32,575 nt of DNA from Nitrospirales bacterium (GCA_021603905.1 BQIU01000050.1:1-32575); one strand, 5' to 3'; shown: positions 23,165 through 31,548, counted from the stretch's first letter. Made by a program: numbers and translations. The notes: a model not told the origin generated them from the sequence alone.

Positions 23165-23401
23165 TTATTCCTGCACAACAATATGCGTATCGGTTTCTTC
23201 AACGCCAGGAATCGTGTGAAGTTTGGTCATGATGAGGTCGGATAGGGCTCGGTCATCGGATGCATTAATGAGCCCAAAGATATCTGGTTGACCAAAACAG
23301 GCATGCGCTTGCTCGACGCCAGGCATGGCTTTCAACGTCGCGAGGACCTCTTGGGATTTTCCGGTTTTGACTTTCATGAGGATATAGGCTTTAGTTGCCA
23401 T
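23165..23401 (-). CDS. Stand-alone Lrp/AsnC ligand-binding (RAM) domain protein
   Basis: The 78-residue protein reads ATKAYILMKVKTGKSQEVLA, then LKAMPGVEQAHACFGQPDIF, then a VEETDTHIVV end. This is the RAM domain of Lrp/AsnC regulators without the HTH. Such SMLP-type proteins form ring oligomers that bind amino acids and may act as sensors or partners of full-length regulators. AAGGAGG lies about seven bases before the ATG, a firm start. It is divergent from the BtuF-like gene. Confidence 0.85.
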   Translation of the reverse strand: MATKAYILMKVKTGKSQEVLATLKAMPGVEQAHACFGQPDIFGLINASDDRALSDLIMTKLHTIPGVEETDTHIVVQE

Positions 23402-23608
23402 CGTGCCCTCCTTGGTAACATTCGTATGATTGTTCTCACGCTCAGGTAATCGTGCTTTTTACCATATTCGAGACAACGGATTCTATGAAACAATTTGTAA
23501 ATTTGGCTTGGCCAATTCTCTCTCTTCTCGTTATGATGGGTGATCTTAGCGACTAACAAGAAAGACAACCGAAACTCTCTCATCCTTAGAAATGATGAAA
23601 ATCCGATA

Positions 23609-24556
23609 ATGCGCATGGCCTCAAACACACAAAAGCACCGAATTGTCACACTAATTCCAAGTGCCACCGAGATGGTTTGTGCTTTGGGGTTAGAAAATCA
23701 GCTCGTTGGACGGTCCCATGAATGTGACTTTCCGCCTTCGGTCACTCACCTTCCAATTTGTACCGAGCCAAAATTTGAGGTGAACGGAACGAGCCATGAG
23801 ATTGACACACGGGTGAAAAACCTTTTGGGAAATGCTCTTTCCGTCTATCGTGTGTTCCCTGATGTATTGCAAGATTTACAGCCCGATGTAATCGTCACGC
23901 AGACTCAATGCGGCGTGTGCGCCGCCAATCTTCAGGATGTCGAGCTGGCCCTCGATTCGTGGCTCGGCAAGAGACCCGCCATCATATCTCTCCAAACCAC
24001 CGATTTATCAGGTGTATGGAATGACCTGCAGGCTGTGGCCCTGACCTTAAAGCAAGAAACCCAGGGGCAAAAGGTTCTGAATTCCCTTCAAACACGCATG
24101 CAGGCAATTACCCAACACGCTAACTCTCTGAACCATTCACCAAGGGTGGCCTGCATTGAATGGATGGATCCCCTCATGGCAGCGGGGAATTGGGTGCCTG
24201 AGCTGGTGGAAATGGCTGGGGGATCAAGTCTATTTGGCAAGGCCGGACTTCATGCGCCCTGGATCACGTGGGAAGCGCTTCTGCAGGCGGACCCGGACAT
24301 CATCCTCGTCCTTCCATGTGGTTTTTCTCTTTCTCAGATTCAAGAGCATTTTCACACTCTGACGTCAAATCCGGAATGGAATCAATTACGAGCCGTGCAA
24401 ATGAGGCAAGTCTACGCCACAGATGGCAATCAATACTTTAATCGTCCAGGGCCACGACTTGTCGACTCATTGGAAATACTCGCTGAAATCTTTCATCCCC
24501 AAATTTTCAACTTTCATCATCAAGGCACAGGTTGGGTCCAGGTGCTGCCTAAATAA
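23609..24556 (+). CDS. BtuF-like cobalamin/iron-complex-binding protein without signal peptide
   Basis: The fold is that of ABC-type vitamin B12/siderophore binding proteins: RIVTLIPSATEMVCALGLEN, LVGRSHECDFPPSV, ALSVYRVFPDVLQDLQPDVIV, TQTQCGVCA, DPLMAAGNWVPELVEMAGG and YFNRPGPRLVDSLEILAEI. No signal peptide or lipobox precedes the domain, whichever start is used (GTG 23540, ATG 23609 or ATG 23615), and no permease or ATPase gene is nearby. Cytoplasmic members with the SHECDFPP and CGVCA cysteine motifs are a recognised stand-alone group usually annotated as cobalamin-binding proteins. The start is not certain; I chose ATG 23609 because similarity starts just after it. Confidence 0.75.
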   Translation: MRMASNTQKHRIVTLIPSATEMVCALGLENQLVGRSHECDFPPSVTHLPICTEPKFEVNGTSHEIDTRVKNLLGNALSVYRVFPDVLQDLQPDVIVTQTQCGVCAANLQDVELALDSWLGKRPAIISLQTTDLSGVWNDLQAVALTLKQETQGQKVLNSLQTRMQAITQHANSLNHSPRVACIEWMDPLMAAGNWVPELVEMAGGSSLFGKAGLHAPWITWEALLQADPDIILVLPCGFSLSQIQEHFHTLTSNPEWNQLRAVQMRQVYATDGNQYFNRPGPRLVDSLEILAEIFHPQIFNFHHQGTGWVQVLPK

Positions 24557-24557
24557 A

Positions 24558-24692
24558 AAAAACGTCGCTCGTCGCTCGTCTTTCGTATCTGGTGGAAGAA
24601 AAGAGGATATCGCTCGTATTTGTGAGAAGAGCCTTTGGGCTTTTCTTTGACGCTTCCCGTTCCTCCTTCCACCCCTTACGAACGACGTTTTT
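24558..24692. repeat. 135-bp long imperfect palindrome with 10-bp perfect ends
   Basis: AAAAACGTCG (24558-24567) pairs with CGACGTTTTT (24683-24692). Inward, TTCGTA (24582-24587) pairs with TACGAA (24677-24682), GGTGGAAG (24591-24598) with CTTCCACC (24666-24673), and AGAAGAGCC (24625-24633) with GGCTTTTCT (24638-24646) around a short loop. The left arm contains a 14-base CGT-rich insert not present on the right. It begins directly at the stop of the BtuF-like gene. It shares CGTCG, GCTCGT and TCGTAT words with the palindrome at 2595-2681. The rest of 24693-24863 holds no gene I can support. Confidence 0.7.
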
Positions 24693-24863
24693 CCTCTTGC
24701 CGACTTGTGTTCTCTCTCCCCTATCAGTGTATGATTCTGATCAATATAGCGAAATCAAAAAAGAGCTGGCTGATTCAATCCAACTGACACTGCGCGAGAA
24801 ACCACTTCATAGATACAAAAGTTTACTGGAACGGCTATAACCCGACAGCTTTATCATCGATTC

Positions 24864-27578
24864 ATGACATTCCTCTCCAAAGAACACACGATTCTTGAAA
24901 AAGGCCCGATGGAGTTTCGGCCTTTTGGAATGAATGAAAAAGGCGAGAAAATACGGGATGTGACAGGAATTAAAGTCAGTGCCTATGTGACCCATCTGGA
25001 AGAAAGTGCAATAAAAAACAGTGGGTCCGAAGCCGGCCCTCAAGCCTCAGCCGAGCTCTGCGCTCTCCTGAACGCACGTATTCCTGATCCCACGTATCAT
25101 GTCTCTCCATCGTTTTTAAAGAATATTTGGAACAGCTATTCCTACGAATTTGTCTGCTTTTTGACCGAGTTTTGCCTCCTGATTTCCAAAGATCCGCAAT
25201 TTCAAATTCATGTCGGGAAAACCAAGTATATTTCACCGATTATTCAAACCCTGGGTCGTCCATTCTCTGTGTCCCAAATCTACAAAATGTTTCCACATTT
25301 CGGACAAAAATTTGCGAGAGGTTCAATCCTTTTTGAAGTGGGCACCGTGACCGAAGGAACAGCGATTCTTCGGATGAAATACAACGAGCACGTTTATCAG
25401 CAATTTGGTGCATATCGAAAACGCTGTGCCGACCAAATATGTGAAGTCTCGAAAACCGCACTTTCGGTTGTTCCTCAGCATGTTCACCAGTTGGGACATG
25501 CGACGGTCAAAGATCTCCAATGTATTGCCAATGGTGACGAGTGGTGTGAATGGGAATTTCGTTGGACCCCACCGGCGCAAGTTCCGTTTGGGTGGTCGCT
25601 CGGGGGGATCTTAGCCGGAGTTCTCGCCTTCGGGTATCTTCAGTGGCAGCATCCGACGGTCACGTTCACGGAGGCCTTAATCATTGCCCTGTTCCCACCG
25701 GTGATCGCCTGGTTCTGTACCCAACGCCATCAACAAGTGCATTCGCAGCAACGAGAAGCCTTGATTGTGGAACAACTGGAAACGGTGGAAACTCGTCACG
25801 AGGAACTCCGCGAAGCCTTTCTGGAGCAGGAACATGGCACCGTTGAACTTCGTCGGAAAGTGACGCAACTCACCACCCTTCATCGCGCCGGACTGCTCTT
25901 TAGCGCTACATTGGATCGAGAAACCTTAATTCAAAATGTTCTAAAGACAATCGTTCAAGAGCTGCATTATGACCGGGCCATGATCAGTTTTTACGATCCC
26001 ATACGAAAAGTCTCCCATGATACTCGCGTCTTGGGTCTGTCTGACGACGCTGCACAGTTTGCTCGCTCCCGGGAAATCCCCATATCAGATCCGACGACGA
26101 TCGAAGGACAAGTCGTTTTGAAGGGCGAGCCGGTTCTGCTTGAAAATATCCATGACCATGACGTGTGGGAACGGCTTCACAGCATGAACCAGGAGATGGC
26201 CAAAATCACCAAAGCGACATCGTTGATAGCCGTACCATTAAAAGTGAAGGATAAAGTGATGGGAACTTTGATGGTCGATCGGGTTCAGGGTCCTCTGACC
26301 CAAGATGACTTGGATGTCATGGCTACCGTCGCTACCCAAGTGGCGATTTCCCTCGATAATACAGATGCGTATCATCAAATTGAGGAATTAAATCTAGGGT
26401 TGGAACAGCGAGTGGAGGAACGAACCGCGGAACTCCAGCAGGCCTACGAGGAATTGCAAGAACTTGATCGCCTGAAATCGCAATTCCTCGCACATGTGTC
26501 TCACGAACTTCGCAGCCCGCTGACCAGCATCAAAGGGTTCGCCGAAAATATCTTAGGCGGCGTCACGGGCAGCATTACCGAAAAACAAGAACGGTGCCTT
26601 CAGCGAATCCAAGCCAATAGCAACAGGTTGGCACGAATGATTTCCGACTTGCTCGACCGCGCGCGGCTAGAAGCCGGAAAAATGGAGGTCATACTCAGCG
26701 AAGTGCCCCTGGCTTTACTAACGAAGGAGTGCATTGAAGAGCTGATTCCGCAAGCCGCAGAAAAGCAGCAATCCCTCAGACTAGAATGTCAGGACGATAC
26801 ACTAACGGTACATGCCGATGCAGACAAAATGAGCCAAATACTCATCAATCTGCTCGTGAATGCGATTAAATATACACCGCCTGAAGGTTCGGTGTGTGTC
26901 AAACTCATGCGACTCGATGCCATGTTTGCCAGACTGACGGTCGAAGATACCGGAGAAGGCATTCCTGCGGCTGACCTCCCGGATTTATTTCAACCGTTTT
27001 TCCGCGTCAATCGTCGACACAAAACTCACGTTAAAGGGTTAGGATTAGGCCTCTCGATTGTGAAGCAGCTCGTAGACCTTCAGAACGGGACCATCACTGT
27101 GAAAAGTGAAGTCGGAAAGGGAACAACGTTTCACGTCGATCTTCCACTCGAACCATTGACAGAAAAAAGAACCTCTTCTGACATCAAGTCCACAAAACGC
27201 ATTCTCGTGGTAGACGATGATCCAGATATTTTGGAGCTTGTTGTTGATCGCTTAGAAGGCGACGGGTACCAAGTAGAACCCGCACAGACGGGAGGAGCAG
27301 CACTTGAGGCCATCCAGAAAAGACTCTACGATGGGATTATTTTGGATATTGGCCTGCCGGATACGGACGGCGTACAGATTCTTCAGGCCATTCGACAACA
27401 CTATCCACATCTTCCAGTCGTCATGGTCACAGCCTCTGAATCCAAAGACCGTGCCATGGCCGCCATGGAACGGGGCGCGAATGCATACCTGTTAAAACCT
27501 TTTGATGCGGCTCAATTCAAGTTTGTGACGACTCAATGGTTTGGGAAGAAATCTCACACGGAAACTTCAATAATATAA
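24864..27578 (+). CDS. Hybrid sensor histidine kinase with receiver domain
   Basis: This 904-residue protein has, in order: an N-terminal sensor region (1-235) whose end (GHATVKDLQCIANGDEWCEW, then EFRW) resembles the C-terminal part of V4R/heme-NO-binding-like domains; two membrane spans (about 242-258 and 268-285); a coiled coil; a GAF domain (about 338-500); a second coiled coil (EQRVEERTAELQQAYEEL); HisKA with H547 in HVSHELRSPLTS; HATPase (DADKMSQILINLLVNAIKYT, DTGEGIP, GLGLGLSIVKQL); and a receiver domain (VVDDDPDI, phospho-acceptor D828, K in LLKPF). It senses in the cytoplasm and phosphorylates itself and its receiver. It is an orphan: no partner regulator adjoins it. The start is uncertain; ATG 24909 with AAAAAGG nearby is an alternative. 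Confidence 0.9.
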   Translation: MTFLSKEHTILEKGPMEFRPFGMNEKGEKIRDVTGIKVSAYVTHLEESAIKNSGSEAGPQASAELCALLNARIPDPTYHVSPSFLKNIWNSYSYEFVCFLTEFCLLISKDPQFQIHVGKTKYISPIIQTLGRPFSVSQIYKMFPHFGQKFARGSILFEVGTVTEGTAILRMKYNEHVYQQFGAYRKRCADQICEVSKTALSVVPQHVHQLGHATVKDLQCIANGDEWCEWEFRWTPPAQVPFGWSLGGILAGVLAFGYLQWQHPTVTFTEALIIALFPPVIAWFCTQRHQQVHSQQREALIVEQLETVETRHEELREAFLEQEHGTVELRRKVTQLTTLHRAGLLFSATLDRETLIQNVLKTIVQELHYDRAMISFYDPIRKVSHDTRVLGLSDDAAQFARSREIPISDPTTIEGQVVLKGEPVLLENIHDHDVWERLHSMNQEMAKITKATSLIAVPLKVKDKVMGTLMVDRVQGPLTQDDLDVMATVATQVAISLDNTDAYHQIEELNLGLEQRVEERTAELQQAYEELQELDRLKSQFLAHVSHELRSPLTSIKGFAENILGGVTGSITEKQERCLQRIQANSNRLARMISDLLDRARLEAGKMEVILSEVPLALLTKECIEELIPQAAEKQQSLRLECQDDTLTVHADADKMSQILINLLVNAIKYTPPEGSVCVKLMRLDAMFARLTVEDTGEGIPAADLPDLFQPFFRVNRRHKTHVKGLGLGLSIVKQLVDLQNGTITVKSEVGKGTTFHVDLPLEPLTEKRTSSDIKSTKRILVVDDDPDILELVVDRLEGDGYQVEPAQTGGAALEAIQKRLYDGIILDIGLPDTDGVQILQAIRQHYPHLPVVMVTASESKDRAMAAMERGANAYLLKPFDAAQFKFVTTQWFGKKSHTETSII

Positions 27579-27658
27579 CGCTATCCCATTCTCCCAGTGG
27601 TGCTTCGACCACCTTGGACACACCACCCCAAATCCTGCCAGTTAATAAGAAATCATAC

Positions 27659-27683
27659 AAATCCCCCTATGCATTGGGGGAAT
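27659..27683 (+). terminator. GC hairpin downstream of the kinase
   Basis: TCCCCC pairs with GGGGGA around TATGCATT, flanked by AA/TT. It is 81 bases after the kinase stop. Only a broken T-rich stretch follows (aattgtcagttttc), so termination would be moderate. Confidence 0.45.
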
Positions 27684-27805
27684 TGTCAGTTTTCTTACTC
27701 ACAACAATTATGCGATATTCAGTTAACGATAGCTTAGATGAGAAATAACACCACTGAACTTTTTCTTTTTCATCTGATTTTCTACTAACTAAAATACAGT
27801 TGTTA

Positions 27806-27822
27806 TTGGCATGATGTTTGCT
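27806..27822 (+). promoter_or_regulatory. Sigma-54 (RpoN) promoter, copy 1
   Basis: TTGGCATGATGTTTGCT matches the -24/-12 consensus YTGGCACGNNNNTTGCW with one change (C to T). The invariant GG (27808-27809) and GC (27820-27821) have the required 10-bp spacing. Transcription would begin near 27833. The next open frame starts at 27905. A sigma-54 promoter needs an activator with a GAFTGA loop, and none is encoded in this window. Confidence 0.65.
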
Positions 27823-27904
27823 GTATCTTGAATTATAGAGGTTTTTCAACAAAAATAGTCGTTTTTTCGATGTTTTTTTACCACACTGTAGAGAATTTGA
27901 GACA

Positions 27905-28196
27905 ATGAATCACCCTGAAGAACATTCAAACGAACAAGTTGGAGACCAAGAAAGCGACGACCCTTTACCTACTATCACACAAAAGGATTCGATCATGTCA
28001 GACGCCACGTCACATAAACCCTTCTCTCTCTCCTGCTGGTGGTCTCGCGGACCTTCCGGGCAAGTTCAGGAATGGGAATCAAGACCAACCCCCCCTCAGA
28101 ATCCACCCCGAGCGCATAATGAACGCCACCGCCCAAGCTCAGCTCGTTGGAAACGAAATACTAGGACACAAAATACAACAAAAGCATAACCAATAG
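27905..28196 (+). other. Possible small, frameshifted gene downstream of the sigma-54 promoter
   Basis: Two overlapping frames are open here. The first (ATG 27905) starts MNHPEEHSNEQVGDQESDDP and is acidic and hydrophilic but becomes Trp/Arg/Pro-rich and shadow-like after about 40 codons. The second (to 28196) is more protein-like in its latter part: INPSLSPAGGLADLPGKFRN, then HPERIMNATAQAQLVGNEIL. A single shift near 28010-28020 would join the acidic start to this tail and give one protein of about 96 residues. I recognise no family. It is the first possible gene after the sigma-54 promoter at 27806. This could equally be two chance frames. Confidence 0.25.
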
Positions 28197-28373
28197 ATCT
28201 CTCTGCTCTGCCCAATTTGGCCGTTGACACATCCACCTATACTTTGACGAGTGGTGTGAGAGCCGAAAACCGTTTATTTTGACATCAAACCACACGGGAC
28301 TCTAGCGCTTTACACAGACCTCTGTACCCAGCCTTCACTCATTCAGTAGATATTCCCTTCCTTCACAAGGGGT

Positions 28374-29440
28374 TATAGCGAATCCAAATATAAGTTCCAG
28401 CTGCAACCTAGACGACGATTGTTGTGTTATCCTGCGTAACCTCAATAGGCAACTGACGTTCAACGCGGGTCTACTCCTGATGTGTCGACTTGAGGTCGCC
28501 TTGGCGACGATCATTGTCTCCCTAACGGAAATCCGAAGCGGCATGCAACGTTGAACCGAGTCTTCCCTCTGAGGTGTCGATGACAGGTCGCCTTGGCGAC
28601 GATCATTGTCTCCTTAACGGAGATCCGAATCGGCATGCAACGTTGAACCGAGTCTTCCCTCTGAGGTGTCAATGACAGGTCGCCAAGCCCGCGCGATTAC
28701 TTACTTCAAACATGCGAAGTTATAGCCGTACCATTGAACACTCGCCTGTACGATTTGTGTGGTTGCGTTGTGTATTATAGTCAATTCGGTTGAACGCTCT
28801 GCGGTTTCGCTATAATTGAAACGGCAATAACCAAAACCTCAGTTGTTGACCTCTATAGTCAAGTCTCATCATTCTGAACCTACATATTGGTTGAAAGTTA
28901 ATAGGCTTGGACACGATGAACTGAAAGGCCTTGCCCCCTTCACAGACTTTCAACATTGATCATTCAATTAGCCATTTGACATACGGCTTAGAGGCGTTCA
29001 AGTCCAGTTGAATTGCGAAAGGAAGCCTAGTCTACCTGGTTGCTTACCCTAGGCATAGTTGAATGGACAGACCCTGTTTCTCTACTGTGGAGTAGATTAG
29101 AAGTAGCCTAGGCGACGGTTGGTGCAACCCTCTAGTAGGATTGAATCGGCTGCCAATGGTGAGACCTGTTTGCCTCTGGAGTGTTGGTTATAGATCGCCT
29201 GTACGCCTCAAACATCGGAAGATTATACCCGCTTGGATTATAGTGAATACAAATACGCTCCAGCTCAACCATGAGTACTTTCAACGCGATATCCCATGTG
29301 TCAAAAATACGAAAAATCATTGAATCGGCTATAACTGGCAATGATTGACGTTTGATCTCACGTATTGGATGTCAAACTTGTACAAGTTGGCGCTTTATCG
29401 TTTCGGTATAACTGAAACGGCTATAAGAGGCACGCCTAAA
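28374..29440. repeat. Non-coding mosaic repeat region with recurrent TATAG/CTATA words
   Basis: About 1.07 kb with no credible gene. Segments recur in shuffled order. One is TTATAGxGAATxCAAATA...TCCAGCTxxAACC (28374 and 29235). Another is TCAAACATxxGAAGxTTATAxCCG (28705 and 29207). A third is GTTTCGxTATAAxTGAAACGGC (28803 and 29399), itself a GTTTC/GAAAC inverted repeat. TCGCCTGTACG (28742 and 29196) and TTCAACGCG also occur twice. About ten TTATAG/CTATAA words occur. An inverted repeat GTTGAAAGT/ACTTTCAAC spans 28890-28954. The region lies between two sigma-54 promoters. It may be degenerate mobile DNA or a template for structured RNA. Confidence 0.6.
28494..28684 (+). repeat. 92-bp tandem repeat, two full copies plus partial flanks
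   Basis: GGTCGCC recurs at 28494, 28586 and 28678, a period of 92 bp. The two full units differ at only a few positions. Each unit contains GTCGCC-TT-GGCGAC (perfect 6-bp hairpin) and TCTCC-TTAAC-GGAGA (perfect in unit 2; one base changed in unit 1). A third copy begins but diverges after GGTCGCC, and a diverged flank (TGTGTCGA) precedes unit 1. There are no spacers, so this is not CRISPR. Confidence 0.85.
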
Positions 29441-29629
29441 ACTTGCGGGCAATCTTTTCATTTGAACTTCCCCATGGAAGGGAAAGGCCTTCAATGCATA
29501 CAGGAAACTTGCCGAGACCTAGGCAAATGCTGGCTCAGGCCTACACATTCCCTTTTTTATCCATTTCGCATAAAACAAAAAAAATACGGAAAAACAATGG
29601 CCTATAGCATCTCAAAACAAATTAACAAG

Positions 29630-29646
29630 TTGGCATCTTGGTTGCT
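29630..29646 (+). promoter_or_regulatory. Sigma-54 (RpoN) promoter, copy 2, before the AAA+ gene
   Basis: TTGGCATCTTGGTTGCT has GG (29632-29633) and GC (29644-29645) exactly 10 bp apart and matches TTGGCAY....TTGCT. The start of transcription would be near 29657, giving a 35-base leader before ATG 29692. The core TTGGCAT...TTGCT is shared with copy 1 at 27806, so the two are probably co-regulated. Confidence 0.6.
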
Positions 29647-29691
29647 TATTCATAATTCTTGTGATGCATCAAAACAAAAGGAACCAATTCC

Positions 29692-30519
29692 ATGCCTACT
29701 GATACGCTTTTCCACTCGATCAAGGAGCCACACCCCCAACGCGCAGTTGAAACCCTTATCGGTCAGGGGACACGTTTTATCGAACTTCTGGATCAACTTC
29801 GCCTCGTGGCACAAGCTGATTGTCGCGTCCTACTTATTGGAGAAAAAGGCAGCGGGAAAGCCACATTAGCACGCCGCATTCATGACCAGAGTATTCGAGG
29901 ACAATCTCCTTTCTACAGACTACACTGCGCAACCTTCCTCCCCAATAGTTCACAGCACCCTTTACAAATTTGGAACAAAGAGGAATGTTCGCCTTCGTCC
30001 GACCACAGGGAACGCCCTCTCGACTTAAACCGCGGCTGCACACTGTATCTTCATGAGGTTGGAGCACTGACGTCAGAAGCGCAAACTTGGCTTCTTCGCA
30101 CTCTCTTAACCATAGAAATGGAATTGTTGAATCGACCAAATTATGACCGAGAAGACCAAATTCGGATTATTGCCGGAACATCGCAAGACTTACAGGTAGA
30201 AATGGCTAAAGGGCGATTTCGGACGGAACTGTTCTATCGCTTGAATGTGGTTCCCCTACACATTCCGCCTCTTCGTCATCGACCTGAAGACATCGAGGCA
30301 TTCGTCTTACATTTTGTCAAAATGTATGCGAAAAAATACGACAAACACATTGATCAAATAAGCGACCAAACCTATCAGGTGCTCATGGACTATGGCTGGC
30401 CTGGGAATATTACAGAAATGCAGTACCTACTTGAAAAAGCGACGATCTTATCAAAAAATGGCATCGTTCATATTGAACAGATTGCCCATGACCCCCCAAA
30501 TTTCCCCCTCCATTCCTAG
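29692..30519 (+). CDS. Degenerate sigma-54-activator-type AAA+ protein without GAFTGA loop or HTH
   Basis: The 275-residue protein is the AAA+ core of bacterial enhancer-binding proteins: Walker A GEKGSGKAT (50-58), RIIAGTSQDL, MAKGRFRTELFYRLNVVPLH, IPPLRHRPEDIEAFVLHFV and YGWPGNITEM. Several functional residues are lost. The GAFTGA loop that contacts sigma-54 is replaced by IWNKEECSPSSDHRERPLDL. Walker B has HE (121-122) instead of DE. The sensor II GNVRE is GNITE. No receiver or other sensor domain precedes it and no Fis-type HTH follows. It probably cannot open sigma-54 promoters and may be a regulator by binding, an antagonist or a decaying gene. Oddly, a sigma-54 promoter lies just upstream. 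The ribosome site is GGA, nine bases from ATG. Confidence 0.75.
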   Translation: MPTDTLFHSIKEPHPQRAVETLIGQGTRFIELLDQLRLVAQADCRVLLIGEKGSGKATLARRIHDQSIRGQSPFYRLHCATFLPNSSQHPLQIWNKEECSPSSDHRERPLDLNRGCTLYLHEVGALTSEAQTWLLRTLLTIEMELLNRPNYDREDQIRIIAGTSQDLQVEMAKGRFRTELFYRLNVVPLHIPPLRHRPEDIEAFVLHFVKMYAKKYDKHIDQISDQTYQVLMDYGWPGNITEMQYLLEKATILSKNGIVHIEQIAHDPPNFPLHS

Positions 30520-30560
30520 AAGAGGTCTTCTTCTCATACAACAGCCTTGTGCGTTCGACT

Positions 30561-30576
30561 GACACAGAGTTGTGTC
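30561..30576 (+). terminator. Small hairpins after the AAA+ gene
   Basis: GACACA (30561-30566) pairs with TGTGTC (30571-30576) around GAGT and is followed by TTTCT. A second hairpin (CCCTTTGC with GCGAAAGGG) lies at 30586-30605. Either could end the AAA+ transcript, but both are weak. The remainder of 30520-30727 shows nothing else. Confidence 0.35.
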
Positions 30577-30727
30577 TTTCTAAAACCCTTTGCGATGCGA
30601 AAGGGAAGTGATAGATAGAGCTGACTCCAGGAGACGGACACGAAGCCATGTCTGTTCGAAAAATTTCTGCATGAAACGTGTGAACGCTGCGTCAAGGTAG
30701 GAGATGAAAAAGGAAAGAGGAAAAGTT

Positions 30728-30910
30728 TTAGAGCGTCTCTCGGATTTTCAATCCACGATACCCGCTTTCAAGCACTTTTTTGAAAAACCGAAGGACATCG
30801 GCTAGGTCAAACCAAAACCCACAATTGATACAACGCGCATGAATCCGCTGAGCGAGGGTGGCATAGTGACGTTCCACCAACATGGTTCCTTGGCATTTCA
30901 GACAAGTCAT
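30728..30910 (-). CDS. Small zinc-ribbon protein, about 60 aa
   Basis: From ATG 30910 the product begins MTCLKCQGTMLVERHY and has a second knuckle CINCGFWFD about 22 residues later. This is the usual layout of small CxxC...CxxCG zinc-ribbon proteins (C-K-C-Q-G-T-M-L-V-E-R, then R-C-I-N-C-G). The frame is open further to ATG 30940, which would add MGIVLQYVVI; I prefer the start at the conserved motif, although neither has a ribosome site. The C-terminal part is basic (FFKKVLESGYRGLKIRETL). Function unknown. Confidence 0.55.
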   Translation of the reverse strand: MTCLKCQGTMLVERHYATLAQRIHARCINCGFWFDLADVLRFFKKVLESGYRGLKIRETL

Positions 30911-31041
30911 AATAACAACGTATTGCAGAACAATTCCCATGAAACTTGATATGAAGACACCCCATCAGCCTACATCAAAACCGGTAGTATCCGTCAACCC
31001 TGGCCAACTCTTCATCCTTCCCCTAGAGCCCACTCGGACAA

Positions 31042-31242
31042 CTATCGGAGTCGATTTAAGATCACGGCAACACATCCTGCAAGCAGCCCCCCACCCAAAA
31101 TGGTCAATGCCGTTGACAGGAGGCCTTCAAACGTCGTTGATGACGATGACCCATAGACAAGATCTCTGACCCCTCCCTGGACAAGGAGCACCGAGAACGT
31201 TGTCAGTGATCCCATTCCAAACCACCAAAGAAATGTTCGCAC
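31042..31242 (-). CDS. Small two-span membrane protein, 66 aa
   Basis: The product starts MRTFLWWFGMGSLTTFSVLL and ends ILGGGLLAGCVAVILNRLR, giving two hydrophobic spans (about 4-23 and 42-62) joined by a short polar loop. The GTG start at 31242 has AGGA four bases upstream. No family is recognised. It is colinear with the zinc-ribbon gene 100 bp downstream. Confidence 0.5.
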   Translation of the reverse strand: MRTFLWWFGMGSLTTFSVLLVQGGVRDLVYGSSSSTTFEGLLSTALTILGGGLLAGCVAVILNRLR

Positions 31243-31548
31243 GTTTTCCTTTTATGGGATAATACGAGTATGACCTAAGATGAGATAATTGCGAAGATTC
31301 AGCTTGGATACATCTAAAGGGATATCTTAGAACTCTTGTTGAATGACCAACAGGGATACCGATGAAGAAAATGCGATCGGGGGCCAATTGACTTGAGACT
31401 CACAACACTTCCCATAACCACTTCTGCGGAAAACCCTCTCGGTCTGTGTCCCAACTTTGAGCTAATTATGGCCAATCAACGACGAGGCTATCTGAGACTG
31501 TAACGAAGGACCTAGAACCTGTCAAGAAAGAGGGATGGCTTACAACGC
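31243..31548. other. 306-bp intergenic region
   Basis: No gene is supported. A TATTAT word on the minus strand about 16 bases before GTG 31242 could be a -10 box for the small membrane protein, but no matching -35 is visible. The open frame 31127-31387 on the minus strand is antisense-like and lacks a ribosome site. Confidence 0.3.

Noticed and set aside
24592-24840. Plus-strand open frame of 82 codons before the kinase
   Set aside because: Two fifths of it is inside the palindromic element, and there is no ribosome site.
28494-28684. CRISPR array
   Set aside because: The 92-bp units are directly adjacent with no unique spacers, and no cas gene is near.
29345-29869. Plus-strand open frame of 174 codons before and overlapping the AAA+ gene
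   Set aside because: It runs through the sigma-54 promoter and repeat region, has no ribosome site and its second half is the shifted frame of the AAA+ gene.
31127-31387. Minus-strand open frame of 86 codons
   Set aside because: It overlaps the better supported 66-residue membrane protein in another frame and has no ribosome site.
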